This document shows, piece by piece, positions 16,985 through 26,266 of a DNA stretch of 64,000 nt (positions within the stretch are counted from its first letter, which is position 1; each line of letters opens with the position of its first letter). The notes beneath the pieces are model-generated. The model saw only the letters and a list, made by a program, of their open reading frames with translations, did no database searches and was not told the DNA's origin. Origin of the DNA: SIG480 sp045537045. Lineage in GTDB: Bacteria; Bacillota; Clostridia; Oscillospirales; JAAYXM01. The translations under genes and the position numbers were made by a program. Location of the stretch: NCBI GenBank assembly GCA_045537045.1, contig JAZSOS010000040.1, forward strand, positions 1 through 64,000, given 5' to 3'.

Positions 16985-17966
16985 TTTTCACAAATTCCTT
17001 TAAGCTTGTCCCTTTGGGAACAGATATAAATTTTCTGATAAATTTCGATATCCGCATTTTTATTCTGTATCGAAGCGGTATTAAAATAATTTTACCTGTT
17101 TTCTTTTCAAAAACGGGATCTGCCAGGAGTGTCTCAGGATGTTTAAGAGGAAACTCAAGCTCATAAGAATCCATTCCGCAGAAACGCTTTGTCATTATCA
17201 GACTAAAGCTCTTTCCACCGTGGATCGAAAACTCATCTACGCCGATATTCTTAATCTGGTTTTTGCACGGACAAATTCCGTATAAGCCGTGAGCCTTAAT
17301 GGTAAAGTCCATCTGATAATCCCACGATATAGGTTTTTGTCCTGATTCCATACGACGAAACTCACCCATCCAGCTTGACTTATACTGCTTATACACTGAC
17401 TTGTTGCAATAATTATGGGGTATTCTTTCCATAACCGTTTGGTTTTTACACAAAGATAAATCACCGTTATAAAATCTCTCAAACTTATTGCTCCAAGACG
17501 CCCATCCGCAAGGTAACATATGCCGTGTGAAAACATAGCTTGCTCCGTCTTTTGGGCGGTAATCGCCCAAGTAATTTGTTCCGCAAATCCAAAGCACACG
17601 AGTATCGTTTTCATACCGCTTGAGCATTTCTTCGCAAAAACTGAAGAAAGAAACCTCGGGCAGATTATCGTCCTCAAGAAAAATTGCCCATTTTTCCCGA
17701 CGCAACACCCACTTTGCACCTTCGCCTATATTCTCATATACACCACGGTTTTCTTCTGCATAATTCTTTATGACTTCGCACTCCCAGTCAATCGCAGCTT
17801 CAACCATTTCTCTGCAGCGATGTGCCTGCTCTTTTTCCTCTTCGGTTCTTCCTTCATCAGCCATTATATACAGTTTTTGGGGCTTAACCTTGGAAACCCT
17901 TTTGATGATTTCTACCGCCTTATCTCTTTTAAAGATAAAAACAGCAACAGGAATATTGAAACTCAT
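16971..17966 (-). CDS. Glycosyltransferase, GT-A fold
   Basis: 331-aa cytoplasmic or membrane-peripheral glycosyltransferase. It begins MSFNIPVAVFIFKRD, then PQKLYIMADEGRTEEEKEQ, AIFLEDDNLPEVSFF (the E-D-D element of GT-A enzymes that bind the nucleotide sugar via a metal), RHMLPCGWASWSNKF and ISWDYQMDFTIKAHGLYGICPCKNQIKNIG. Relatives are found in O-antigen and capsule loci and resemble GnT-I-like proteins. The ATG at 17966 starts 13 bp after the previous gene; longer readings would overlap it. Acceptor and donor unknown. Confidence 0.75.
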   Translation of the reverse strand: MSFNIPVAVFIFKRDKAVEIIKRVSKVKPQKLYIMADEGRTEEEKEQAHRCREMVEAAIDWECEVIKNYAEENRGVYENIGEGAKWVLRREKWAIFLEDDNLPEVSFFSFCEEMLKRYENDTRVLWICGTNYLGDYRPKDGASYVFTRHMLPCGWASWSNKFERFYNGDLSLCKNQTVMERIPHNYCNKSVYKQYKSSWMGEFRRMESGQKPISWDYQMDFTIKAHGLYGICPCKNQIKNIGVDEFSIHGGKSFSLIMTKRFCGMDSYELEFPLKHPETLLADPVFEKKTGKIILIPLRYRIKMRISKFIRKFISVPKGTSLKEFVKNGFK

Positions 17967-17979
17967 ATCTGCATTCCTT

Positions 17980-19176
17980 CTATTCATTAATAAATTGAAG
18001 AATTCGTTTTGCCTGTTTTTGTGGATTTTTGTTTTCTGAAACGAAAGACTTGGCTCGGTCACCAAAAGCCTTTCTTTCCTCATAACTTTGCTCGCAAACT
18101 TCCACAATCTTGCTTTTCAATGCCTCAGCAGAATTATTTTCTACATAGTGCAAATATTCATCATACTCGTCCGGTATCCCGTCCAACTTATATGCAACAA
18201 GTGGCGTTCCGCTTGCAAGATACTCGATAGTTTTCGACGGAAAGCTGTACTTCGTATATTCTCCTTTGTTTTGGCGTGGGTTTATTAAAACAGTTGCCTG
18301 TCTTTGTAACTTTAAGATTTCATTTTTGGGCAAAAAACCAAAGAACTTTATTCTACTATCTTCTTTTGATAATGAAATAATTTTTTCTTTTGCGGCACCA
18401 TCACCGCAAATCCAAAGCTCATAATTGTCATCTTCTATCAAAGAAAACGCATCCAACAATGTATTTATCCCAAATTGATAATTGAGAGTTCCTGTATATA
18501 AAATGGCTTTTTTACCCGTTTTTTCCACGCTTATGTTCTCTTCTCTTAAGCTATTTATTCCTTCGACAATTATGTACGGTCTCTCCTCGATGGAAAGCGG
18601 CTCTTTCATATGTTCTGTGAGTATGACAAACGAATCAATATACTTCGTGAATCGGTCGATTTTTTTCTGATAACTTTGCATCAAAAATGCTTTTATTCTA
18701 TTTTTTGTGGGTATTCCGTTTTTGCCATATAAGTCTGTAACGACAACTGAAGTTTTAACTTCGGGATGAATTTTCTTTAACCACTTTAAAGCCTTCAAAA
18801 ACGGAAGATACAGAGAATATGAAACTATAGTTTTTTCGCCGTCATCACCTTTTATCCAATTCCTGATTTTCTTTATGTAGTTGCGTTTTCGCGATAATTG
18901 TTTGAAAAAGAGAAGGTTCAAAAAACCTATTTCTTCGCAATCAATATCCCGATACTTCCACTTTCGAGAAGAAATTGCCAATTCGTTATAGTACTTTGGG
19001 AACGTGCCAACAGGCAAAGTGTTAAAAAGAGTAATATCCGCCCGGTTTTCAATGAACCCGTCAAGCATCGCCCACTGATATGTATTTGCGGCAGCCTGCA
19101 TTCCTATCTTACTTTTTTCGAGATACTCTTTTTCCTTTTCTCTGTCATACATCAGACCTAAGAACAAAAGTTTCAT
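17980..19176 (-). CDS. Glycosyltransferase family 4 protein
   Basis: 398 aa, GT-B fold retaining transferase. The C-terminal half shows the GT4 pattern: KKAILYTGTLNYQFGINTLLDAF near residue 230, YELWICGDGAAKEKI, IKFFGFLPKNEIL and the donor-site segment YTKYSFPSKTIEYLASGTPLVAYKLDGIPDEYDEYL. Four bp after the neighbouring transferase gene in the same operon. The sugar transferred is not predictable. Confidence 0.85.
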   Translation of the reverse strand: MKLLFLGLMYDREKEKEYLEKSKIGMQAAANTYQWAMLDGFIENRADITLFNTLPVGTFPKYYNELAISSRKWKYRDIDCEEIGFLNLLFFKQLSRKRNYIKKIRNWIKGDDGEKTIVSYSLYLPFLKALKWLKKIHPEVKTSVVVTDLYGKNGIPTKNRIKAFLMQSYQKKIDRFTKYIDSFVILTEHMKEPLSIEERPYIIVEGINSLREENISVEKTGKKAILYTGTLNYQFGINTLLDAFSLIEDDNYELWICGDGAAKEKIISLSKEDSRIKFFGFLPKNEILKLQRQATVLINPRQNKGEYTKYSFPSKTIEYLASGTPLVAYKLDGIPDEYDEYLHYVENNSAEALKSKIVEVCEQSYEERKAFGDRAKSFVSENKNPQKQAKRILQFINE

Positions 19177-19180
19177 TACA

Positions 19181-20221
19181 TCAACCTACTAACAAATCTA
19201 AAATTTCTTGCCAGGAGCTTGTTTTTTCCACATCGCATTGAGCTTCTTTTCGCTCAATTTCACCTTCAATTACCTTTTTCATAAGTCCTGCCAGTTCCTC
19301 CGGACTAAAGGGGTTGAAAAAGTAAGCATTTGGATAATCTTTTAACACTTCTCGACTGAACGGGCAATCGCTTGCCAGAATAATTGCTCCAAAAGCCTTT
19401 GCCTCCGATAGCGGAAGGGAGAATGTTTCAATGTATGAAGGAGAAATTAGAGTCGCTTGGTTATATTTTTTAAAAACATCCTCGCGTGTAATCCTACCAA
19501 GATAAGAAATATTGTTTGAGGAACACCCTTCATCTATTGTCAGCTCAACAGAAAAATCGCTATACCCGTCATCATTTAAAATTTCACAAGCATCATATAT
19601 ACACTTGTTATTCTTATAAATAGCTTTTGCAGTAGGGTAAAAAAACTTTCTGCAATCAAAAGCATTTTCTGTCTTCATTTCTGCAGGAATATTAACGACC
19701 GGAGAAACGCAAAAAACCTTGCTTCTGTCCACTCCCGCCATTTCAGAAACGGCGTTTTTCATCCACTCCGTCTGAACAATTACTCCGTCCGCAGCTTTTG
19801 CAGAGCGTTTTATTATTCTTCCTATTAAGTGCTGATATATAGCATATGTCTTTTCGCTTTTTTTTAAGAACGAAAAATGCTTTGTTTTTTGAAATGGAAT
19901 GGCTTGATGGATATATACAAATTGTTTTGCCTTCACTCCAAAGGTTATTATATTCTGCAAGGAAATCACACAATCAGGTCTCAGCTCGTTTATAAACTTT
20001 CTTCCGGTAAAAAAGTCGAATATAACTTTTTTTAAACCACTTTTCTTAACAGCCGGAAGCGTGATTACCTTGATACTTTCAGTTTCCTCAATATAGCGAT
20101 CACCAAGCAGAAAAATCCATTCATTTTCTCTGTCGGTGTTTTTTACAAAAGAGTGAAAATCACGAAGTATTGAAAGTGCGCCGCCTGTGCTTGCCGCTAT
20201 ATCATTTACAACTATGCGCAT
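19181..20221 (-). CDS. Glycosyltransferase family 4 protein
   Basis: 346 aa, start MRIVVNDIAASTGGALSILRDFHSFV with GAAGGTG upstream. N-terminal acceptor domain with QFVYIHQAIPFQ and DGVIVQTEWMKNAVSEM; C-terminal donor domain with ISYLGRITREDVFKKYNQATLISPSYIETFSLPLSEAKAFG, the classical ESFGLPLxEA-type GT4 element. Resembles mannosyl- or rhamnosyltransferases of O-antigen loci. Twenty bp after the upstream gene. Confidence 0.85.
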   Translation of the reverse strand: MRIVVNDIAASTGGALSILRDFHSFVKNTDRENEWIFLLGDRYIEETESIKVITLPAVKKSGLKKVIFDFFTGRKFINELRPDCVISLQNIITFGVKAKQFVYIHQAIPFQKTKHFSFLKKSEKTYAIYQHLIGRIIKRSAKAADGVIVQTEWMKNAVSEMAGVDRSKVFCVSPVVNIPAEMKTENAFDCRKFFYPTAKAIYKNNKCIYDACEILNDDGYSDFSVELTIDEGCSSNNISYLGRITREDVFKKYNQATLISPSYIETFSLPLSEAKAFGAIILASDCPFSREVLKDYPNAYFFNPFSPEELAGLMKKVIEGEIERKEAQCDVEKTSSWQEILDLLVG

Positions 20222-20240
20222 TTTTTCACCTTCCGTCTTG

Positions 20241-21449
20241 CTATAAAACTCTATCACAAATTATCTTATACGCTTTCTCAACCGTATAATTTTCTTCCAA
20301 ATACTTATACCCTTTTTCACCCATTGCTTTTAAATCAGCTTTCAGTGCCGATTCAACAAGCTCTGAAAACTTGTTCACATCATTACTCTCACACCACCAG
20401 CCGAAGCCGTTTTCGGTGATGATTTTTCCCATGTCCGTATTCGGGTCTGTGCAGGCAAGCACCGGCATTTTTTTCTGCATATACGCAAGTATGCGCGACG
20501 GAAAGTTAGGTATCGTGAAGCGGTGGTCAAGGAAAATAAGCCCGACATCGCACGCTGAAACCAACCTGTCATAATCTTCCTTTGGAAGCTTTTTTAAAAG
20601 CTTTGCATTTGCAGGCTTTGTTTCGGAGAAAAACACTTCAAGCTTTTTATACTCCGTACCGTCTCCTACCACAAGGAAAAATGCATTTTCGTTATTTTGC
20701 TCTATCTTTAAGCATTCCATCAGAAACGGTATTCCCTGAGGCTTCCCGAGATTTCCGCCGTAGATAAACACCTTTTTGTCAAGAGGTATTCCATACTTTT
20801 CCCGAATTTCCTTGCATTCAGCATCCGTTACTTGGAAATCCTGTATTTCTATACTATTAGGGCACACCTCTATTTTATCCGGTGTCACCTTCGGATTGTG
20901 TCGAAGAATGTAATCAACATTTGCCTGCGACATGCAACCGATATAATCGGATATTTTATAAAGCTTTTTCTCAATCATTCGGAAATAGAGATAAGCGATG
21001 TATCTCCATCCTGACTTTTTCATCATTCCGATATCAATAGCATTTTGCGGGAAAATATCTTTTAAAAGCAAATATGTTTTTGCATTGTCACGTTTTTTTA
21101 TGTAGCTGACCGTTCCGACATGAGTTACCGGCGGTGTGGGATACATGACAAGGTCAAACTTCACATTTTTAAAATGCTTTTTTACTGCCGCCTTATACAA
21201 AACGGGTAAAAGAAGTGTGGTTATTCCCTTTTCAATTATATTAGCTTTTTTGTTCTTTCCTATTTTTACCCTAAGAACAGTAGCTCCCGCTTCTTCTGCC
21301 AAAACAGTATTCTGAGAGCTTCCACGGTCAAGCGCGCAAACCACATACACCTTGTGTCCGTTTCTGATAAACTCGTGTATCAGGTCAACGGATATTGAAT
21401 GTTTACTCAAATGTGGCATTGCACTTATTGTAAGAAATAAAACGTTCAT
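20241..21449 (-). CDS. Glycosyltransferase family 4 protein, WbuB-like
   Basis: 402 aa. The start MNVLFLTISAMPHLSKHSISVDLIHEFIRNGHKVYVV and the sequence MYPTPPVTHVGTVSYIKKRDNAKTYLLLKDIFPQNAIDIGMM resemble WbuB-type transferases that accompany FnlABC genes and are thought to transfer N-acetyl-L-fucosamine. The donor domain has VFIYGGNLGKPQGIPFLMECL and FPSRILAYMQKKMPVLACTDPNTDMG. The FucNAc pathway in the same operon fits this role, which is an inference from similarity and context. Confidence 0.78.
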   Translation of the reverse strand: MNVLFLTISAMPHLSKHSISVDLIHEFIRNGHKVYVVCALDRGSSQNTVLAEEAGATVLRVKIGKNKKANIIEKGITTLLLPVLYKAAVKKHFKNVKFDLVMYPTPPVTHVGTVSYIKKRDNAKTYLLLKDIFPQNAIDIGMMKKSGWRYIAYLYFRMIEKKLYKISDYIGCMSQANVDYILRHNPKVTPDKIEVCPNSIEIQDFQVTDAECKEIREKYGIPLDKKVFIYGGNLGKPQGIPFLMECLKIEQNNENAFFLVVGDGTEYKKLEVFFSETKPANAKLLKKLPKEDYDRLVSACDVGLIFLDHRFTIPNFPSRILAYMQKKMPVLACTDPNTDMGKIITENGFGWWCESNDVNKFSELVESALKADLKAMGEKGYKYLEENYTVEKAYKIICDRVL

Positions 21450-21460
21450 AAAAACACCCT

Positions 21461-22690
21461 TTAGTTGTTATATTGTGCTACCAAATCGTGTCTTATTAAA
21501 TCAACGCCGTTTACATCAAGCGCCTTTATACGCAAATTTGCAATTTTGTGTTTCTTTTTCAGTTCTTCAAGAGTGTCTGCCTCAACGCTGAAATATGCCA
21601 CGCGATCTCCGCTGCTCTTTATTCCGCTAAATTTGAATCCTTTTGCTTTAAATGCGGAATACTCAACAATTATATTCTCAGCGAGAAGTTCTTCAAAGCC
21701 TTCAATGCGGTCAAACTCACCATCGATGCAATAAATAAACTCATTCACAGTAAATTTTTCCGGCTTCTTTATCTCTTCTACATGCGGCTTTTCGCCCAAG
21801 GTAAGGTCTGCAACTGCCTTTACAACATCAAACCCGGAGAATTTTTTTATCATTAAAAACTTTATTCCGCCGCCGGTTCTCGCGCAAAATTCCACAACGG
21901 ATATTGATTTGCCGTTTGATATAAGCTGTATAAGCATCGGGCAATTCCTAAGCTTAAACACATCCGCTATTTTCTGTGCGGTATCGCTTATAATTTGTTT
22001 AATATCGTCGGAAATCGGGGCCGGAATATGGCTTCTGTATATAACAAACTTTTCATTCCCGGGAATTTTATCAAGCTTGGAAAGACAAAGAACATTTGCT
22101 TTTCCGTCTTCAACATATACATCGACGGTTATTTCTTCACCCTCTGCAAACTCCTCAACAATAGCACCGTTTGTACGGCTTATGTTTATTGCATTTTTAA
22201 ATGCAACTTTAAGCTCATCAAGAGAATTAACCTTGCAAACACCTCTTGATGAATACGAATCAACAGGTTTTACAATTATCGGATATTGAAGGTGCTTAAT
22301 TTTATCTTCATCAAATTCATCCATTATGACATACTTTGTTGTTGGTATGTCGTTTTCCCAAAAAATCTTTTTCATATAAGATTTTTTAGAAACATTTTCA
22401 GCGGTTTCGTAATCGATATACCACGGAAGACCTAACTCTTCGGCTATCTGGGCGACAACCTGCAACACCTGATCTGCACATACGGTAAGGATGTAATCAA
22501 CCTTTTCATCGACAGCCACTTTTCTTACTGCATCTACATCAAGCACAGAGACGGGATAGAATTTATCTGCATATTCTCTTGCAGCAACTTTCTCGTTCAT
22601 ATCTGCAAGGATTGTATAGATACCTCGACTTTTCAATTCTTTAATCAAAGCTATCTGCGGAAGTGCTCCGCATAATACAAGCGCTTTCAT
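21461..22690 (-). CDS. ATP-grasp family ligase of the polysaccharide operon
   Basis: 409-aa enzyme with a carbamoyl-phosphate-synthase-like ATP-grasp domain: N-terminal MKALVLCGALPQIALIKELKSRG, DYILTVCADQVLQVVAQIAEELGLP, YPIIVKPVDSYSSRGVCKV (ATP-binding lysine) and CPMLIQLISNGKSISVVEFCARTGGG (metal-binding E and R). ATP-grasp proteins form amide or ester bonds with acyl phosphates. In polysaccharide loci they often attach amino acids or similar groups to sugars, so modification of the repeat unit is a reasonable guess. Eleven bp upstream of the next gene, same operon. Confidence 0.8.
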   Translation of the reverse strand: MKALVLCGALPQIALIKELKSRGIYTILADMNEKVAAREYADKFYPVSVLDVDAVRKVAVDEKVDYILTVCADQVLQVVAQIAEELGLPWYIDYETAENVSKKSYMKKIFWENDIPTTKYVIMDEFDEDKIKHLQYPIIVKPVDSYSSRGVCKVNSLDELKVAFKNAINISRTNGAIVEEFAEGEEITVDVYVEDGKANVLCLSKLDKIPGNEKFVIYRSHIPAPISDDIKQIISDTAQKIADVFKLRNCPMLIQLISNGKSISVVEFCARTGGGIKFLMIKKFSGFDVVKAVADLTLGEKPHVEEIKKPEKFTVNEFIYCIDGEFDRIEGFEELLAENIIVEYSAFKAKGFKFSGIKSSGDRVAYFSVEADTLEELKKKHKIANLRIKALDVNGVDLIRHDLVAQYNN

Positions 22691-22708
22691 ATGTATTCAC
22701 CCTTAGAA

Positions 22709-23368
22709 TTATTTAACAATAACTTCTTCTGTCTTTTCTTCCATTTGCTGTGTAGCTTTTTTATTTATTGAATCACTTTTAGTGAATGCAATTCCATCCA
22801 TTTTTAAAACCACAAAAACTGTTTTGAATAAAATCTTTATATCAAACCAAAGATTAAACTTTTCTATGTACTCAAGGTCGAACTCTATTTTCTCAGTCCA
22901 GCTCAAGTCGTTTCTTCCGTTGACCTGCGCCCATCCAGTAATACCAGGACGCATTTTCAACCGCTGTTTTTGCTCATCAGTATAGTTCTCCATCTGATAT
23001 GGCAACGTCGGACGAGGACCGACAATACTCATTGTCCCATTTAGAATGTTAAACAGTTGGGGAAGCTCATCGAGGCTTGTCTTACGCAAAATTCTCCCGA
23101 CTTTGGTTATCCTTTCTTTTGGCTCAAGAGCTCTGCCATCTTTATCAAAGCTTTCTTCCGGAATAAGCATTGTTCTAAATTTATAAATCTTAAAAGTCTT
23201 TCCATCTTTTCCGGTTCGGTCTTGAGTAAATATTGCAGAACCTTTTGAAGTAAGCCTAATCAAAACTGGAATTACTATAAGAACAGGTATAATGGTTAAA
23301 AAAACTATCAACAACAAGCTTGCAATAATATCAAAAGTACGCTTTGAAGCAAGATTTAAATTTTTCAT
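22709..23368 (-). CDS. Undecaprenyl-phosphate sugar-1-phosphate transferase (initiating)
   Basis: Starts repeat-unit synthesis by transferring a sugar-1-phosphate to undecaprenyl phosphate. 219 aa, the small PglC-like form: one N-terminal hydrophobic segment (residues 13-37) and the catalytic domain with FTQDRTGKDGKTFKIYKFRTM near residue 47, KTSLDELPQLFNILNGTMSIVGPRP near 95 and RPGITGWAQVNGRN near 138. First gene of the 12-gene minus-strand operon ending at 9849, with its own promoter upstream. Confidence 0.92.
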   Translation of the reverse strand: MKNLNLASKRTFDIIASLLLIVFLTIIPVLIVIPVLIRLTSKGSAIFTQDRTGKDGKTFKIYKFRTMLIPEESFDKDGRALEPKERITKVGRILRKTSLDELPQLFNILNGTMSIVGPRPTLPYQMENYTDEQKQRLKMRPGITGWAQVNGRNDLSWTEKIEFDLEYIEKFNLWFDIKILFKTVFVVLKMDGIAFTKSDSINKKATQQMEEKTEEVIVK

Positions 23369-23392
23369 TTCCTATCCCCCAAATACTATCAA

Positions 23393-23420
23393 CTTAAATT
23401 ATACACTTTAAATTATACAC
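23393..23420. repeat. Tandem 14-bp repeat in the leader of the polysaccharide operon
   Basis: CTTAAATTATACAC and TTTAAATTATACAC lie head to tail (13 of 14 bases equal), between the promoter and the first gene. On the minus strand each contains TGTATAATTTAA. Either a regulator site at the transcription start or weak extra -10 boxes. Confidence 0.5.
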
Positions 23421-23425
23421 TAAAT

Positions 23426-23454
23426 AGTATAACATATGCATTAAAAAAATTCAA
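23426..23454 (-). promoter_or_regulatory. Promoter of the polysaccharide operon
   Basis: On the minus strand: TTGAAT (23449-23454), 17-base spacer, TATACT (23426-23431), about 60 bp before the initiating transferase gene. Confidence 0.7.
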
Positions 23455-23469
23455 CTAGTATGGTGTGTA

Positions 23470-24651
23470 TTATCGGGATTTCTTTTTCATCAAAAACGTG
23501 AAAGCAGAGAGAGGTACAGAGAGTTTTATCTTTTCGCGCAGTATTGTTTTTTTGTTATTTTTTTGGTATTTCAGTGCAAGCTCTTCTATTTTGTCATCCC
23601 TTAGTGCTTGCATGTATATGTCTCTTTTTTTGCCTCTGGGAGTGGGATTCCGTAAACAAGTATTTCCATTTACTGCTATGCTATAGTCAATTTTTTCGTA
23701 AATGAGATTTTCAGAAAGGATATCAAGCCACTTCATTGATTTTTCGTTGTTTATCGTAAATATTGATGTGCCGTTAGAAATATCGCATTTGAGGTCGAGC
23801 TTCTCATGCCCCCAGAAATCACCTATCGTAATATCGCCTATACGGTTGGCACAGGCATATTTACAGGAAAGGCAGCTCGGTCTTATTGTATTTCCACCGG
23901 TAAAAGAGGGGATATAAAATTCACTTCTTTTTCCAATGTTTGTTGTGTGTCTGTGCACATCAGTAAACTCTGAAGTATACCTTTGCCAACCATACTTTTT
24001 ACTTCTGAAATTGAAGTTAACAATCTGTGTTTTATACTTTTTTTCAAGATATTTTATAAATCTGTCAAACATATACTGGCTCGGCACGCCATGGCATACT
24101 AAGTCCATAGTTGTAAGGTTTTCGTGCTCTCTGCCCACTACGGAATAGAGTGCTGCCACCTGGCACGGAGTACCAGTAAACAGCACGTGCTGTCCCGACT
24201 TCAAACGTGTTTTTACTTCGCGATATATGAAACCAACATCACTCTGAATGTATTTTGATTTTCTCATTCTGAGAAAATCATCCTTCTTCTCTGTACATAT
24301 ATGTACGGCATTTAATTTATCATCAAAAATACATCCGCATACTGCACCACCGTTATCTAAAAAACATTCTGCAATAGCCGAAAAGACACCTCCGGAGGAA
24401 CTTTTTCTTAAAACCTCTTTACTTCGGTGAGACGCTGCAAATGCCATAAGAGGCATATCACTTTCGTTCTTGTTCACTTTTTGGCATACGGTTGAGCAGA
24501 GATTACATTTTATACATTTATCGGCATCAACAACAGGATAGACAAAGCCATATTCGTCTTTTTGCATACAAACTGCATTATGAAGACATATATTTACGCA
24601 TCCACCACAACCGCAACAATTGTTTTTATCTTCATAGATATATTTTTTCAT
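23470..24651 (-). CDS. 4Fe-4S protein with F420 hydrogenase/dehydrogenase beta-subunit domain
   Basis: 393 aa. Two ferredoxin-type clusters at the N-terminus: CCGCGGCVNICLHNAVCM near residue 12 and CIKCNLCSTVCQK near 46. The FrhB-like N and C domains follow (SSSGGVFSAIAECFLDNGGAVCGC, VLFTGTPCQVAALYSVVG, MDLVCHGVPSQYMFD, then PSCLSCKYACANRIGDITIGDFWG with further cysteines). Such proteins are common in polysaccharide loci next to pyruvyl transferases; their redox role there is not known. Its start overlaps the stop of the upstream pyruvyl transferase gene by 4 bp. Confidence 0.85.
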   Translation of the reverse strand: MKKYIYEDKNNCCGCGGCVNICLHNAVCMQKDEYGFVYPVVDADKCIKCNLCSTVCQKVNKNESDMPLMAFAASHRSKEVLRKSSSGGVFSAIAECFLDNGGAVCGCIFDDKLNAVHICTEKKDDFLRMRKSKYIQSDVGFIYREVKTRLKSGQHVLFTGTPCQVAALYSVVGREHENLTTMDLVCHGVPSQYMFDRFIKYLEKKYKTQIVNFNFRSKKYGWQRYTSEFTDVHRHTTNIGKRSEFYIPSFTGGNTIRPSCLSCKYACANRIGDITIGDFWGHEKLDLKCDISNGTSIFTINNEKSMKWLDILSENLIYEKIDYSIAVNGNTCLRNPTPRGKKRDIYMQALRDDKIEELALKYQKNNKKTILREKIKLSVPLSAFTFLMKKKSR

Positions 24652-25781
24652 TCTTGTTTTTCTCCCCCCAAAAGAGCATTTTTCAGATAAGACAGTGAGT
24701 CTTCTTTTCGTTGCTCTTTCAACTTGTTCACGCTGACATAATCGATTTTATCCAATGAGTTTATATCTTCAACATCGTCGATGCATCTCTTTGAAAGACC
24801 AAATTGTTTCAACATTCCCTCTATTCTCGCGTTGGTAGATATTGGGGTTTCTTTAAGGTAGTCAACAAAGAAATCCTTTTCAAATATAATAGAGAAACAG
24901 ATGCCGTGGAAGCTGTTTGTCAATACATATTCGGCATTCTCCAGATATCCCAGCCATTCGTGCGGACCTATTGGAGTTTGCTGTTTACCATTTTTACCGC
25001 AAAGCCAATGAGCAAAAACTTTTATGACAGTAAGTCCTTTTGCGAGAGCCAACCTTTTCGCGAACTCTTCAAGCCGCGGAGAGTCCTCTCTTAAATACAG
25101 GTAGACATAACCTTTTTTCCGAGGAGGGATGCTTAGCTTATGATATTCCTGCTTATCTAAAAGAAGAGAGGGGTCCAGCACCCACGTTGCCTGTCTGCCG
25201 GTCAATTCTGATACTATATCCACACCTTCAGGCTCGCGCACAGATATTGCTGAAAAAGACGATATAAGAGCACCTGCGTTTTGTCGTTTTTCCTCAGGTA
25301 TGCTTTTTTTGCCAAAGCTTGCAGCATACGCCACTTTTTTTGAATTATCACGTACAAAATCAAGGAAATATGTATCATCTACTTGGGGACTTCCGTAGTT
25401 CCACACCTGGTCACTACCTACAACAAATTTGTCGTATTTATCCTCGAGCTTTTCCAATGTGTCTCTTGTATATGCACGGTCAGAAAACTCGTTGTAATAT
25501 TTTTTGAAAAACTTTTCGTATTTTCTCATTCTCAACGGATGAGCGAGTATACGAATAATCCATTTTACAATTTGCTTTGGAGTCCAGGTTTTAAGCGGTT
25601 TTGTAAAAACAGTCTGCCCAAACACAGGTTTCCCTGCAAAAGTTTTGGTATAATTTATTATGGATGCAGTATATCCTTCCATATCAGAAATAGTCTTTTG
25701 AAGTGCAAAAGCCTGCATTACAGATCCACCATTACTTGAGTAGGAAAAAGTTAATATTCCGACTTTTTTGTTTTTTTGCAT
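24648..25781 (-). CDS. Polysaccharide pyruvyl transferase family protein
   Basis: 377 aa, PF04230 type: VGILTFSYSSNGGSVMQAFALQKTI at residues 7-31, DKFVVGSDQVWNYGSPQVDDTYFLDFV near 117, KVAYAASFGKKSIPEE, SVREPEGVDIVSELTG and a C-terminal YVLTNSFHGICFSIIFEKDF. The family transfers pyruvate from phosphoenolpyruvate onto sugars as a ketal. It forms a two-gene unit with the Fe-S protein gene, separate from the main polysaccharide operon by its own promoter. Confidence 0.88.
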   Translation of the reverse strand: MQKNKKVGILTFSYSSNGGSVMQAFALQKTISDMEGYTASIINYTKTFAGKPVFGQTVFTKPLKTWTPKQIVKWIIRILAHPLRMRKYEKFFKKYYNEFSDRAYTRDTLEKLEDKYDKFVVGSDQVWNYGSPQVDDTYFLDFVRDNSKKVAYAASFGKKSIPEEKRQNAGALISSFSAISVREPEGVDIVSELTGRQATWVLDPSLLLDKQEYHKLSIPPRKKGYVYLYLREDSPRLEEFAKRLALAKGLTVIKVFAHWLCGKNGKQQTPIGPHEWLGYLENAEYVLTNSFHGICFSIIFEKDFFVDYLKETPISTNARIEGMLKQFGLSKRCIDDVEDINSLDKIDYVSVNKLKEQRKEDSLSYLKNALLGGEKQE

Positions 25782-25843
25782 AGTAAATCATCCTTTCATC
25801 TGCACGTGCTTTATTACAAAATATAATAAACTATCGTGAGGTA

Positions 25844-25872
25844 ATTTTAACAAGAAATCAAAACAAAGTCAA
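25844..25872 (-). promoter_or_regulatory. Promoter of the pyruvyl transferase/Fe-S unit
   Basis: On the minus strand: TTGACT (25867-25872), 17-base spacer, TAAAAT (25844-25849). Confidence 0.7.
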
Positions 25873-25940
25873 GAAGAAAGAACCGAAACGCATTCTCCTC
25901 GTTTTTCTGGCACATATTCATATGCACTTTTTATAAATTC

Positions 25941-25973
25941 AAAAAAACAAGTCATTTTCAACAAATGACCTGC
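25941..25973 (-). terminator. Terminator of the TRAP transporter unit
   Basis: On the minus strand CAGGTCATTT pairs with AAATGACTTG around a short loop and is followed by TTTTTTT. It lies just after the small membrane-protein gene. Confidence 0.75.
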
Positions 25974-25981
25974 TTTCCTTA

Positions 25982-26254
25982 TTATTTCTCTTTTTTCTGC
26001 GGTGTGAGGGCATATTCCCCGGATAAGTACATTGCGAAAATCCCCAAAAGAACCATAACATTAGATACATAAATTACAACCGGAATTACTTTTTTGTATA
26101 TAAATGTGCATATTTCAGTTGCCGTTTCCCCGCCGATTATGAACGCTGCAACGTACCCAAAAAAAGTAAGACCTCCGACAAACAACGAAAAGTATATTCC
26201 GTAGCCAAAAACCTTTTTGCAGACTTCTGAAATCTTATTTAAAGCTTTTTTCAT
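25982..26254 (-). CDS. Small membrane protein of the TRAP transporter unit
   Basis: 90 aa with three hydrophobic segments (residues about 18-40, 52-66 and 61-79) and a charged C-terminus. It follows the large TRAP permease by 12 bp and precedes the terminator, so it is probably a subunit of the same transporter. A usual DctQ subunit has about 160 aa and four helices, so this would be a much reduced small permease. Family not recognised. Confidence 0.6.
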   Translation of the reverse strand: MKKALNKISEVCKKVFGYGIYFSLFVGGLTFFGYVAAFIIGGETATEICTFIYKKVIPVVIYVSNVMVLLGIFAMYLSGEYALTPQKKEK

Positions 26255-26266
26255 AACCTTACCTCC

